Source: Lichenostomus cassidix (Eukaryota > Chordata > Aves > Passeriformes > Meliphagidae). From it: a stretch of 64,000 nt of DNA. This document shows, one piece after another, positions 27,263 through 40,500 of this stretch (its first letter is position 1; each line of letters opens with the position of its first letter). The stretch lies in NCBI GenBank assembly GCA_008360975.2, contig CM039189.1, positions 14,660,056 through 14,724,055 on the forward strand, read 5' to 3'. The position numbers were made by a program, and so were the translations under genes. A model generated the notes under the pieces. The model did no database searches. It had not been told where the DNA came from and saw only the letters and a list, made by a program, of their open reading frames with translations.

Positions 27263-28379
27263 CTCTTTTAATAAACTACTAGTACTTAAGTAAATTGAAA
27301 AGTATAGAACACATTAAATTCACTTAAGAGAAACAAAAGTTAATGAATGAATCGCAATTCTCCCTACAACATTCTAGGCAGTCAATACACATGGCAAACT
27401 ATCAGTGATGACCACCTCAGAGGTCCACAGAGAACAGTCCATATAGCAAATACTTCAATTACCTAGTTGAGTCTCATTGTTTTTCCAGTGATAACATGAA
27501 TAGCACAAACTCAGAGAGACTCTACTAAAACAATTGAAGTTCTTTGATGAACACCATACTATACTAATTTCTACACAAGTAAAACATAGTAGTCCCTACC
27601 CTACAATGTTGGAGATCTAGGTGTAACACTGAGGGGTAAGAGATGGGGAGTGGGAAGAAATCAGTGCAGTTAAGCAGCAATCATCACTGCTCGTGCTGTA
27701 TCTGCCCACAAAAACATATGCAGAGCCATTTTACATCACTATGCTCATTATCACCCAGTAGTTGTCTCTGGTGATACATCTCAAACTTTAGTCTTTGTGA
27801 TCAAAGAAAGGACAGGAGTTTGGCATTTGGTTAAACACATCATGCAACTACTCCCATACCAGCTACTGTGAAGAAAATTAACTCTACCCCAGCTGAAACC
27901 AGAACATTTACACAAATGCAAACTGAGTTTTCCACGAGGTCACTGTTTCACACAACGTGTTGCATGGACCTGTCTGTGGGATGAACCAATGCAGGGCAGA
28001 ATGCTGCTGCCCAAGGATGAGATGGGCTAGCTCATGCATTGCTGACATTCAGAGCTATGTAATGAGGAAAGTAGGTGGGGAAAAACAAAAGAGACAGTTT
28101 CCTACTTCTGATAGTTAAACAGTTGCCCCAAAGGGTTTGGAGTCCACATCTGCTTTTTTCATTTGACAGTCTACGAGATACACGACAAGTTTCTTAAAGC
28201 CAAGCTTTTCACACAAGGTCATCTATCAACTGTATGTTCCTCATGTGCTCCATGCCCAACTTGAAACCTGGGTCTGCCTTGCTCGAAGTACTGATCACTC
28301 ATGAATGCAGCTGAAATTAAATGGAGCTGTGCTTTCAGCTTACTACTCAATGTTAAATATTCTGAAGAAGATAGGAGCA
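27263..28379. other. Non-coding DNA, no gene seen
   Basis: Unique sequence with no open frame over 60 codons and no recognised element. Confidence 0.7.
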
Positions 28380-28562
28380 GGATGCCTCAAACTGGATTCC
28401 CGAATTAGTAGGTGCTTTCAACCTTGATTTACTCTGTCCCAGTCTCCATCTGTCAAATAAGGATAATAATTCCTCCTCAGTTCATGGGGGTGTTATGAAA
28501 ATAACTTCATTAATGCTTTGTGAAGCACTATAGTGTTGAGTGCTATGCAGAAACCTAGGAGG
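28380..28562 (+). repeat. MIR/L3-like ancient repeat, sense
   Basis: Contains the typical order of a CCATCTGTCAAATAAGG block at 28446, GATAATAAT, GGGTGTTATGAAAATAA, TTAATGCTTTGTGAAGCACT and GTGCTATGCAG. It corresponds to the same region as the antisense fragment about 1.2 kb upstream, in the opposite orientation. Clearly old. Ends are approximate. Confidence 0.6.
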
Positions 28563-31500
28563 AAATTAATAGTTCTGTCTCTGGAGCAAGTTTTGAAAAG
28601 CATGCAATAAAAAGGGCCTGAAGGCACACACTTAACTGAAGAGAGAGAAAAAAAAAATTGGATTTGATATACTTGAACAAAATATTTGAACTGCTCAGTG
28701 AGTACTGTACTTGCATTATCCAGCAGATTTCATCCTGATTTTAAACTCTCAATTTATAATCTCAGCTTTTATTTGTAAGTTACCATGTTTCTAAAAATTC
28801 AGATCTATCCAGCTCTCTGCAAATACCATAGCATGGAATTCTACTGATAAGCCCGTGACTCAAGAGCATTACTAGGACTATTTAGAGTTGCTGTACAGAT
28901 CTCAATCATTTCAGCTCATGAAATAAGGCAACAATAGCATCTTTCTTGACAGGAACCAGTACTTCAAGAAAAGAAGATCACACTTTGAAAGTACATTTTG
29001 ATGGTATACTGAAATAACAAAAGAAATACGCCATTCACGGGAGAAAAAGTGCTCAAAATTTTACACAGAACAATACATATTCACTTCATTTCCAGAAACA
29101 ACCAAACCATTTTTTTCAAAGTCTTTCCAAATATTTTGCCCCAGAAGGAAGTGGAAATTATCAGCCCAAACAGTTAAAGTTTGTGAAGAAATTAATTTTA
29201 AAAATCCTGTTTACAGTAATTTATAAGTGAGAATTTTCTGGCAATCTTGATGACAGTCAATATTCTCTGCTCTACCTAGAATACACATGCTCACACTGTT
29301 CTACACAGTGTTTTGCTTGCTGTACAACTTATTTTAATTCTCTCCTAGCACATCTTCTTTGGTGCTGAGGGGGTTTTATTATTTATTTTTATTATACACC
29401 CCCTAGCTGTTTCTAGGGAAGAATATTCTTCTAGGGAAGAACATTATTCCTTAGCTTCCCTTAAACAATATACAGATGACTAATCACTGTGGCACCCAGG
29501 AATGATATGTCAGGTAAAGTAAACATTCTGAAAAGAATGAACCCTTGAGCTATCCCTGCCAAATACTCTTACCTGGAACTGTCACAATGATTGTGGTGCA
29601 ACCAAAGAAGGAGCCTTTGATGACTGAGGAGTTATCTGAATTAAACTGCTTGGTGAATAGAAAAAAACCTACTGCCAGTTAGTCTAAAGCAGTGCTATTT
29701 AATAGAAATTATAGAACCACAGGGCCACCGTTCTTGACTGTAACACTGACGCTATCAAATGAATTTCTAAAAATGTGAGTGAGGGAAAACTGCTATTGTC
29801 TGCTTCACCTTCCATTTGTTCAATTTGTTTAAAAAGTACAAATGCAATGGCTGGTTTTTGGCTGAACAGCATTAGGCTACTATGGTTTATAAGTGGCAGG
29901 AGCTAAAACTGGAACTGCAGCTCCCCCAACACCAACATAGAAAAAAGGACATCCAGTGCCCCACATCCCTTCTAAATCCAGACTTCATAAAAATCAAGTG
30001 TGCAGAACAGTGTTTTATGTTTAAGATTCCCAGGGGTAAAACGTCCTGAATATTATGATGTTACTCCCAATATGAAAGATGATGCAACTTTTTTAAAGTG
30101 CTCTAAAACAATCTGGTTTAGGTGTGCTGTGGCACAAACTACTTGTTCTTTTAAGTTTTTGAGAATTGTTCTTATATGCATATCAAGTCCAACTTTTTAA
30201 ATCTCCTTCCTACCCTAGTGTTGGCTACTCAGTCTAGAAAGCAATTTCCCCCTAATTTTAAATTAATGTTTGCAACGTCTTCTCCATAGTTTCACTTTTT
30301 GTCCCTAGCTCTCTTATTTTATGTGCTTCATCTCTATTTTGAAACCAAATCTAGTCATCTAAGTAACAGCTCTGATGCCCTGAAACCTGTCATGTAAATC
30401 ACTGTGAGGATGAAAAGATGACCTTGTCTGAATTAACAGAAGTGTGGAGCCTAACAGATCAGACATAGCTGGCACGCAGCCTGTGACAATATTTAGGAGG
30501 CCAACACCCCATCTTCCCCAGAGACCCCACAGATTTGGGGGACTCACACTGTATATGCAGCCCAGAGGCAGAGTAGAGAGCACAGAAGCAGTTTCAGGGA
30601 CAGCAAATGCCCACAGATCTCCTAACTGACAAACAGTCTGCCATCCTGAACTTCTGTCAAAACTGACCTCCATCCTGTCACCAACAGATCACTGGTTGAG
30701 CACAAAAGAACTCTAAGCAAAATATGTGGAATAGAAGAGAATTCACCTACATGACTACAAAACAGAATTCACAGCACTGAGCCCCCTCACAACCTGTCCA
30801 CAATACTGCAGTACAATATTGAATACAACATCTCAGACAAGAAGTAACTGATGTCCCAGCAGTAGGCTTAAAACTCCTACTTTGTCAGGGCAAAGTAAAA
30901 AACCACAAACCAATAAACAATAAAAGGCAACTTAAAATGGACAGATTCTTTCTCTTCTTGCCACAATTCCTTACAATAGTTCTTCATCCACAGTGGGCTC
31001 CTTGTTATTAGGCAGCTGATATTTCCCTTTCCCAGATGTATTCCCATATAATTTGTGGTATAGACAGTAATGCTTTGTTTGGTCCTCACAGGCATCTGGA
31101 ATATAGGCCTGTGGAACACAGCTGGGAGCTGCATATGTACAAATGCCTGTGCTGGTGCAGAAAAGAGCAAATCTACTTCAAAGGAGCAATGGAGAGTCAG
31201 AAATCGGATGGACAAGAAGGATGATATGAGGAAAGGGAAAAGATAATGGGAGCTGTGGTTTGAATTTGACAATTATGAGAGGATTAATGTAAATAATTAT
31301 GACCAGCTAGCAGCAGTGTCCTCCCAGGTGGGCTGCATCTGACCAATATTAGTAAAAACTCCTTGGAGCACAGAGTCCAGTATGAATTTTCATAATTCAC
31401 TGTGATATGAAAATATTCCTAATCTGATAATATCCTGCTGTCAAGAATCAGTGAGACGACAATATCTCAGGCCATATTTCTCTATCAACTCACTTTTGTT

Positions 31501-34500
31501 GTTTCATATAAACTCAAACTTATGATCAGCTCCTTATTTCTTCGCAGAGCCACCTCTGAAATATACAATTCAGTAACTCACTTCAGAAAAATAGTTTCTA
31601 TTATACAATAAAGAGAAATGCAAGCTCTTTACTTTTCAAGCAATTTGTCTCATTACTGCCAAATTAGTGTAACAACCTTTTTAAAATAACAGAATAAATC
31701 CACCCCCTTATTTGTTCTAAAGGCAGAAGAAGAAAACATCTTATACACTTCTCTATGGCAGGAGGCAGCTGATTTGAGATTGTAGGGGTGTACATGTCCA
31801 CAGAAGAGAGAAGGCAATTCACACACAAAACTGTAGCAGAGGAAACAACAGCTTGAACTCTATTTGGCATGTGAGAATGACTTACAGACCTGGAAGCTTG
31901 AGTTTCAATGAAGACATTCAAGAGAGAGCTGATATGGAAAAAGGACTCATTTCACTAATACACTTTTATGCCTTGGAAGTGGTCTGTCAGCATTAGAATG
32001 ACTTACAGCTATGTGCTGTGTTCTCCATCTCTGTATTTCTCATTTTCCTAGTACGTCTAGAGCACTACCTACACCTTGCTTTCCTGATCTTCAGACTGCC
32101 AATTTCACATCAATAAACACTGTCCAAAAATTGCATATAATCAGTTGTGCCACTTACCTATGCTGTAAATACAGTTTGTGTCAGTTTATCTCCTGTTCAA
32201 GAACTCTAGAAAAAAACAAAACAGATAACACACAAAAAAACCAGATAGTTAGTAATTAAGCTTATTAAAATCATATATTTTCCAGCCAAGTACACATAAA
32301 ACTGGCTAGTATCAACCCCCTGGCAGGATTCAAGAATAGCAAGGACAGATCTGTAATGTAAAGTGAATGTCTGAGCACCCTGAAATCTATTTAATATTTG
32401 ATAATTGGCACCTTTCTTCCATTTAGAGTTTTTATATTATGCAAATATTTCTATACTGTGAGTCAATGAAGTATAGAAAGATAAGCTTCACGTACGGGAT
32501 GGACAATGAGCATGAACTAGAGCTCAGGATCCCTGGGCCTCCCTGAGCCTTTGGAAACAATCAAAGTTCATGGTTTTCAGCCATTGCCTCAAGGGAAATA
32601 CACTTAGTTTTTGTGAGATAACACACTCAAAGTGACATGAGGTTTTGTAGCAAAAGTATGACCTGCAAAGGCCTGTCCTTCATAAACCAGCTTTCAATAA
32701 TATGGTTATCAAATCCAAATGATACACTTCACAGATCCCAAATGTGCTCACACTTCAGACCTTGAAATAGAAAATCTGATTCTTACACAAGAGTGTAAGA
32801 ATTTTTTTATCAATCAAGTTTAAGTGAAGTTCAATAAAGGTCCAACTACAAAAGGCAGAACACTATTTCTTGAAAATTCTGAAGCTCTGCAGGACAGAGA
32901 AGGCTCAGTAAAAAAAGGCCAACTTTAGTTGGTCTCAAACACAGTCTGAAGAAGGAGAGAGGGGGAGACAGCCAATCTCTTCTAAAGAGGTGCACCAATG
33001 ACAGGAAGGGAAATAATAGATACCAAGTTGCAACAAGGAATATTGCAATTAAATATTGTTAAAAGGGGGGAAAAATTAGGACAGTAAAACACTAACACAT
33101 CGGGCAGAGAGACTGTGCAACCCCTGCCACTGGAGAGGCTCAGAATTTGACAGGACCAGCTCTGAGGAACATGATCCAAGCTGGCCTTGCTTTGACCTAA
33201 GACCCTCAATTCTTGCTGACTTGCCTGAGGGCTTGTAGACTTCACCTGACCCCAAGGTGGAGTGGAGCAGGCTACTCCTTGTGGTCCGAAGAGACTGAAA
33301 TCTCCTCTGCCATGAAACAAGTGCAAATTTTAACCCGGAAGAACCTTGATCTTTTGTTTTGTGTATCAAAATTAATGGTGGTTCAAAGTATGTTAATGGG
33401 TAATCAAAAAACTGGTAAGTTTTCTGCAAAGAAAGCCTACACTTCTGCCAGGCAAACAGCCCCATCATAACAGCACCTTCCATCTGAGAAAGACTGTGAA
33501 ATAAGCATGTCATATGCTATTTCATAGCTGTATTAAACTACTTACTGTAGTGGCTTCCTTAAAACCCAGTAAAAAGTGAAATATGGTATGGAATAGAGAC
33601 AAACACCCTGCTGTGCCTATCTGGTTTCCAAACAAAAGCCCACAGAGTGGAGAAGGAGGGAGGAAATTTAAGTTCATAGCAAGTGTGGCTCCACTGCAGA
33701 AATTCTGGAAACATCACATCATCTCAAATTCATTAAATCAATTTTCAGTTCCTAAATATTCATGATAGATTGCCATACAGGTGGCTTAGATTACCCATTC
33801 TTTGTAAGAAAGGGAAAGCTTAGCTAATATTTCCCCAGAAAATTTGAGGGCAGCCTTTGTGAAACACTTTGTGTTACTCAAGAAGGAAATGAACACAACT
33901 TTTGAAGAAGTTTAACACTGAGGCACACGCTGTTCACGGAAAGTGCCTTGTCTATAGTCTTGAAGGCTGAAATGAGAGCCAGTTCATACTTCAAGTGTGA
34001 TATTAGAGGATTGGGTCCCAGTAGGAATCCAGTCAACACAATAACACTGAAGAGAACATATTGTCTTATATGGGTTTTATATTTGCTTCTACAAACATCT
34101 CCAGAGACTGTTAAACACAGAAATCAAGCCAAAATTATCAGAATAGAGTGAACTTAATAACAGATTGAAATTCATAAGGAAGTTTTGAATACAAGATTAC
34201 AGTGAATAAAACACTAGAGTGGATTGCTGGAGAGACAACATAGGAATGAAATGAAACCACTAAAGGTTTATGAAGCATCTCTGCTTCTCATTGTTCATTT
34301 CTTTTGCTACCTGACCTTCATGTTACAGAGTTTCAGAAACCAGCATTTCACACTATCCGTATTTAGAAGTAACCCCTACAGAATATTCTCTGTTTAAATA
34401 GGGGGTTGTGTTTTCTTGGTTTGTTTTGGCATTTTTTCAGTTGTGCCTTCTGTGAAGTGCCCAGCAAGGCACCAGATGAACCATGCCAGTCTTGGTATTC

Positions 34501-37500
34501 AGTACTTCTCCCTCCTTCACCTTCAATGAGTCATATACAAATTTTCCTGGCTGGAACTATAGGTAGCCAACATCATGGGAAATATTTTTCCCTTACATCT
34601 TAGAATCCTATAATTTATAACATGAAATTTAAACCAACATAAATTAGTAATTCAATCCCTATATTCCAATTTAATGAACTAGAGGTTTCATTACTTTATT
34701 GTTTTGTGCCAGTGGACCAATCATTTGGTTTACAGATGGAATGTAGTTCTTTGTTAATAAATAAATGCATAAAAAAATAAAGGTATCCTCAATGCAATCA
34801 TGCTGATATCCCTCAGGAACCAGAATGCAATTATTTAAAATATTATTTTCTTATATTACTCTCAAGAAAATAAGGAAAGAAATAAGAAATTTGTGTCCTT
34901 TTAACTTAAACTCATTTTAAGAGCATCAACAGTGATGCAGATAGTCCCCAGTGGCAACTGAGAAGCACTTAGCCAGAAAATTGTTATTGGATTACAGTTC
35001 TGGCTTCATAAAATGTGGCTAAAGATCATTTTAGACATCCATGGAATGACCCATTGTCATAACTGGTATGACAAACAAGTGACAAAGTTATTCTATTCAG
35101 CCATTTTGAGGATTTTTCGGATCACAACAGTAACTTGGGGCTGTATCAGCCTACACAATTTTGATTCAATTATAAAAATAACTCACAATAAGAATAATTC
35201 TAGCATAAATAATTGAATCTCTCCTGAGGAAAAGAAAAATCCCCACAAACTTGTGCATATACTTTCAAGTGTTCCTGATGTATAAAAAATTGTGAAGTGA
35301 TAAGGTGATCAGAAGTCAATTCCAATAGAGAATTACCTTTCAAACAAACTGGTCTTCTTTATTAAAACAAACAAGATGAAAAGGGCACCAAAGGACACTG
35401 CATGATTTTTAACAACGCGCAAACTGAAACCACTTAGATACCACTAAGGTTCATACGATCCTTTTCATTTCACTTTACAGTCTTTTTCAAACAGATGATT
35501 TCCTGGATGAGAATCCTGCCTCCCATATTTTAATCTGCTGATAAAACCCCCCAACTAATGTGAATATATAGCAGATGCACATGTGCATACTTAAATAAAT
35601 GCAAACAAGAAATAAAACTCTTCACCTTTACAGTTGAGGTCACCAGTGACCACTGGCAACACAGTAAAAATCAGAACCTTAATCAAAAACCTAACATGGG
35701 ATTTAATTTCCTCATGTAAGGTCTTTGTCATTTTTCTTCTCTGCCCATTACACGGTATGTCTTTGCTCATATAATTACATAATTAACATCCTCAGCACCT
35801 ATTTCATCCCTTGTTAATTTTGCTAAATATAAAAACAGACATGCTCAAGGAAACAAACATGGCAAGTGAAGAAGCATAAACAATTTAAAAGGAAAAAAAT
35901 AAACCTATTCACATCCTGATAATTGGTATGTATCACTGAGCACTACTAGATGCTTGTGAGCCACACAATGGCCTTCTGACTAGAAGTCCACATACAAGAA
36001 CAGCTTTTGCTGGACTGACAGAGATCACCCCAAAGTGTGGGTACAAGGAGGTCTTGGTTTTGTTTATCTGTAAGCAGTGTTGAGGCTTGTAGCCCCAAAG
36101 GGCAGGAGTGGCAGTTGATAAACCACACTGGTCTCACAACACTGTTGGTTCCCAAATAATTTTTGTGAAAATCAAAAAGATGGGGGATGGGATGGGATGG
36201 CTAGGTGGAGAGAGTGAGATAAACTTGGCAGCCAAAGGCCTTTAAGATTTTGCAGTTTATCCCACAGGCCAAATTCACATTTAGCTCCCATCAGTGCATG
36301 ACTATGACCCTAATTCAATTGAAAATATGAGTTTGAAGATTAGGGGACTAGCAAAGGGTTCCTCCTTCACACCTCTGCCATGAAAGAAGAGAGGAAGTAG
36401 CAGAAAGTCTACAGTAAACAAAGAACTGGTAAATTTCCCAAAGTTTGAATCTATTCACCCTTGGCAAGCAAATTGGCAGTTTTATTTCTTCCTCACCAGT
36501 GTACAAAAAGTAATTCTGTTCATCCTTGTGAAAATAGGAAAATTTCAGATGGGTTCCATTTAGTGGGGTCACAGAGACCAGATCTGTATTCATCCTAACA
36601 TATGGATCTTAACATTTAAAATCAGATTTTAAAACAGTTACTCACAACAAAAATCAGCTTGTTCCCTGAAAGATACCACCAGATCATGGAGGGTGGTGCT
36701 ATTTAATGAAAGGAAGAGGATCACTAAATGTCATTTGTGTCACAAACATACTTTTAGACTTACTGCTTCCACAAAGGATACTATTTCTCTGTGCAGTTGC
36801 ATAATGTCATTTGATACAGCAGCTTGCAAATAGAACTCAAAAGTCCTTCTCATTAAGAGTTAGCATTGAACTTGTTTTGTTGCATTCACTACCCAGTACA
36901 ATCTTTGTCCCCCAATATACTGTGCTGACCTGCTTAACACTAGAATTCTGTTTGATTATCCAAAAGCGCATAAGAAAGTGGAGAGTCCAGTCTGAACACC
37001 CTGATGATGTCTCAGCAATTTCTGCTCCCAGCACAAACTACTTCAACAGCCAGTGATCACTGGAGTTAAAGCGCACGCAAGCAGCTGAATAGGATGCAGT
37101 TCTTATTCTTATGATGAATATCAGGGTCAGAGGTGAATGCCAGATAACACATAGCAGATGTGGAGGGAGTAGAAGGAATTTGGTTTACTTTGGGTGACCA
37201 CCTACATTTCAAGGGGGGTGGGGGGAAGCTAAAACTGCAAGATAAAGACTGTTTAAAGGACTGCATTGTACAACATTTTGCAGGACAAACGTACCTACTT
37301 GCATATCTGCACAAACTATCATTGAAATATAAGACACAGTGTGGCCCAAATTAAGCACTCATGGAATGTGACTCTTCATGGCACAAATAAGAGAAGTTTT
37401 TTAAAAACCTGCCTCATACTCTTATCATCACTTCAGCTGATACTGAAAAGTTCCATTTCTTTTTGTGTTGCCTGTATTTCTTTCAATTTCAGAATTTTCT

Positions 37501-40500
37501 TCACATATTAGAAGCAATGCAGCTTTACAAAGGGGAAATGGAGAAAGTCTGATCTCATCCTGAGGGAAGCTCTACATAACCACTGAGAAAACTCTGCAAT
37601 ATGCAGATGGCAGCATATTTACAGTCTCTCATTATGGGACAAGAAAGTACTGCAAGTTACTGCTAGCTGCTTGGGCTTAGATCATCAGTCCAGATTGTGC
37701 AGAAGGGACATGCAACTGCTCTAAACAGACAGGAGGCGATTCTTACAAAGATGATGCATGGGGCTGGAGAAAAAAAATCCTCAAGTTGGTAAAACAATCA
37801 GCAGCCATTTAGCTGCTCAGCTTTTCACAGCCCATGGCAAGGCAAGAGGAGCCCTTTTCCTCAGTACCATCAGCCGTTAACTCCCAAGCAGCAAGGAGGC
37901 AACTACTGTGAGAGACAGGTGAGAAGACTGATCACTTCAGTTATACCAAGTACGATGAATGACCTTTGTTTCCCCTGCTCCCTCTTCCTCTCCCAAAAAA
38001 ATCATGAAAGTCATTAAAAATCTTGATGTTTTCCATATGGATGTTTCTACAAGTTATAAGGTCAAAGTGGACCAGTTAGGAGAACTTAAAATTGTCAGAG
38101 AAGATTGAGAAAGAGAAAGGGGGCGGGGAAAGCAGCATTTTTAAAAGAAAAAAAACAAAGAAAACCCCACCTTCAAACTAAACTATCCAGGGACAAATTG
38201 CATTTTCCAACATTCTACAGACACCTATTTCCTAGACTATTGAAAGCTTTTATGAAGGCTGTCTCAATAAAGTCTCAGCAAACAAAGGGACAGGTTTTGC
38301 TGAAAATTTTGCTCCAAATCATTATATATGATTTTAAAAATAGGCCTAGTAATTATATTCACATAATATTATCCAGTCAGTTCTCAAAACAGAGTTATTG
38401 GGACTGTAATTGTAATTTTTAACTACTACTTATAGAAAAACTAATAGAGATAAGTCATCTGTGGAAGAACAGATCTCAGAAACAAGTTCAATCCAAGGAG
38501 GAAAAAACAAACCAAAGTAATCCCACCACATAGATGTGCACCAATTAACCTGCTAACTTTCTAAATTAGTTGTTACATTTATTCCTTTATAAGTTTTGGT
38601 CTGGAGATGTTGAGTATTCCATCTTTTTTTTACAGGTGAAGAGCACAGCAAGGAAGTAAGTTTGGCAAATGGCCTCTGAACTACTCTGAACTCTGAAGAT
38701 ACAGTAGTATAACATTTTTAAAGATATACATTTCCTCATTTAGAAGATGGATTGAAGTAGAGGAGGTAGGGCAATTTAAGTAGAAAATCCAATAGTTTCC
38801 AGTTTTAATTTTTCTATGCAATGCACATCTCTTCTCAGGTAACATGAAAGATAATTTAAAAAGATCCCAAGTCTTCAAAGCTGAAATGTATTTGCGGCAT
38901 GAAGCAGTCATTATTTTTCAAAATCAAAACAATATGCCGAAACAATTGTGATATTGCTAAAGTTTGGCTGAAACAAATGAGCAAAATGGTAATTATTTGT
39001 CAGAAAGTGGAAGGGAATGTATCCCCACCCCTCCATGTTAACTTTTGGTCTGCTGACACACTTCCACTCTGGCAACCAAAGGAATGCTGTGGGCACCATA
39101 TAAAGGCATGTGTGGCAACTTGAGGGTTAAAGTAGATATTCTTTATCTTTGACAGATGGTTAATTCTTGCTCATTATTACTAAATTCAATTGTGCAATAA
39201 TTTAGATATTACAAATGTGTGTAGGAATATATGCCAGGGCACCCTTCTAGGAATCCCAAAATGCAATATTTCCTCCATGCTTTCACCATACATCCTCATG
39301 CTGAGTGTGACAGGTTGAAACAAATGTAGGCTTTCTGGGCACTTCAACTCTCTCCTGCCACTCTTGCTACATGAGAGAGGAGTTCTAGAGAGCTGCTGTG
39401 TCTGCAGACACAGGATGGATGAATGGCTTGGCTAAAACAACTATTTTGTCAATATGTGTAATGAAAGCCTAATACCTTTTTTTTAGGCCCAACTTTTCCA
39501 GTTCTGTGCTCTGAGTATAGCCACTTAAGCAGTCACAGGGAACTAAGTTGAAGACAAGGTCACAGTTTGAATAGCACTGAGTGCTAGCAGGTCTACTTAA
39601 AAGATGTCTGGAATGGCTTTAAAGTAGACCATATCTAACTTAACATTTATATAAATGGTGAGCTGCACACCCAGTTCTACCACACAAACAAAGATTCACT
39701 AAGTGAGGCCACTGAACAAACTGCCATTCTCTCCCCATTACCATCATCTATTCCAAACCCAGTCCATTTTCTTATGTGGTGACAGGCACAAACATATTTT
39801 GGCAAATGTTTCTTAAAAATAATAATAATTCTAAAAAATTCCTTTTGCCTTTCTTGAGTTGATACAGGAAACCTAACTTCTCCCCTTCTCTGTTCCCACT
39901 GACATTTCCAAATTGGCTGGCACAAGAAAGCGTCTCAGAACATCTCTGCAGTTCACTCACTTAAGTTCAAAGTCTGCCACTGACTTCAAAGGTGTTTGGA
40001 TCAGGTCCAAAGTCAGCATCCTAACATGTGAGCACAGACTACCAAGCCACAACACTGGCTGCAATCCATGTTATTTATATGCTATTGCTAAAACAGCGTA
40101 GGAAGCCTACAGAACTTCAGGCCTGTAAGCATGTGCTGTTCTTTCCTTGTTAGTTTGCAGAACATTTTGTGCAGTGTCACCACTTCCTGTGCTGATATAG
40201 GTTAATTTACAAGTTTCTTTTCTGAACCACAAAATACAGGTATCACAGACTGGCTTTGACATCCTATGTGCACAAGTTTTCTCTTCCCTCTCTCTCCAGA
40301 AATTTCATTGTCTTCATGCCTCTATATAAAAGTCCTGAGATGTCATATTTTTAGTTAGAATATGAACCTTCTAGAGCAGAGACCTTGCCTTTACTTGTTA
40401 GTAACTCACTTGGTACACTATTGGCATGACAAAATATGAAAGAATTGGAACAGTAATAAGTAGGAAAAGCCTCTGCACTGTTTTTCCACCACAGCCATTA

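Noticed and set aside
33076..33513. 145-codon minus-strand frame
   Set aside because: Two minus-strand frames in different registers and a plus-strand frame cover the same GC-richer patch. None has a recognisable motif. It may be an old unrecognised repeat.
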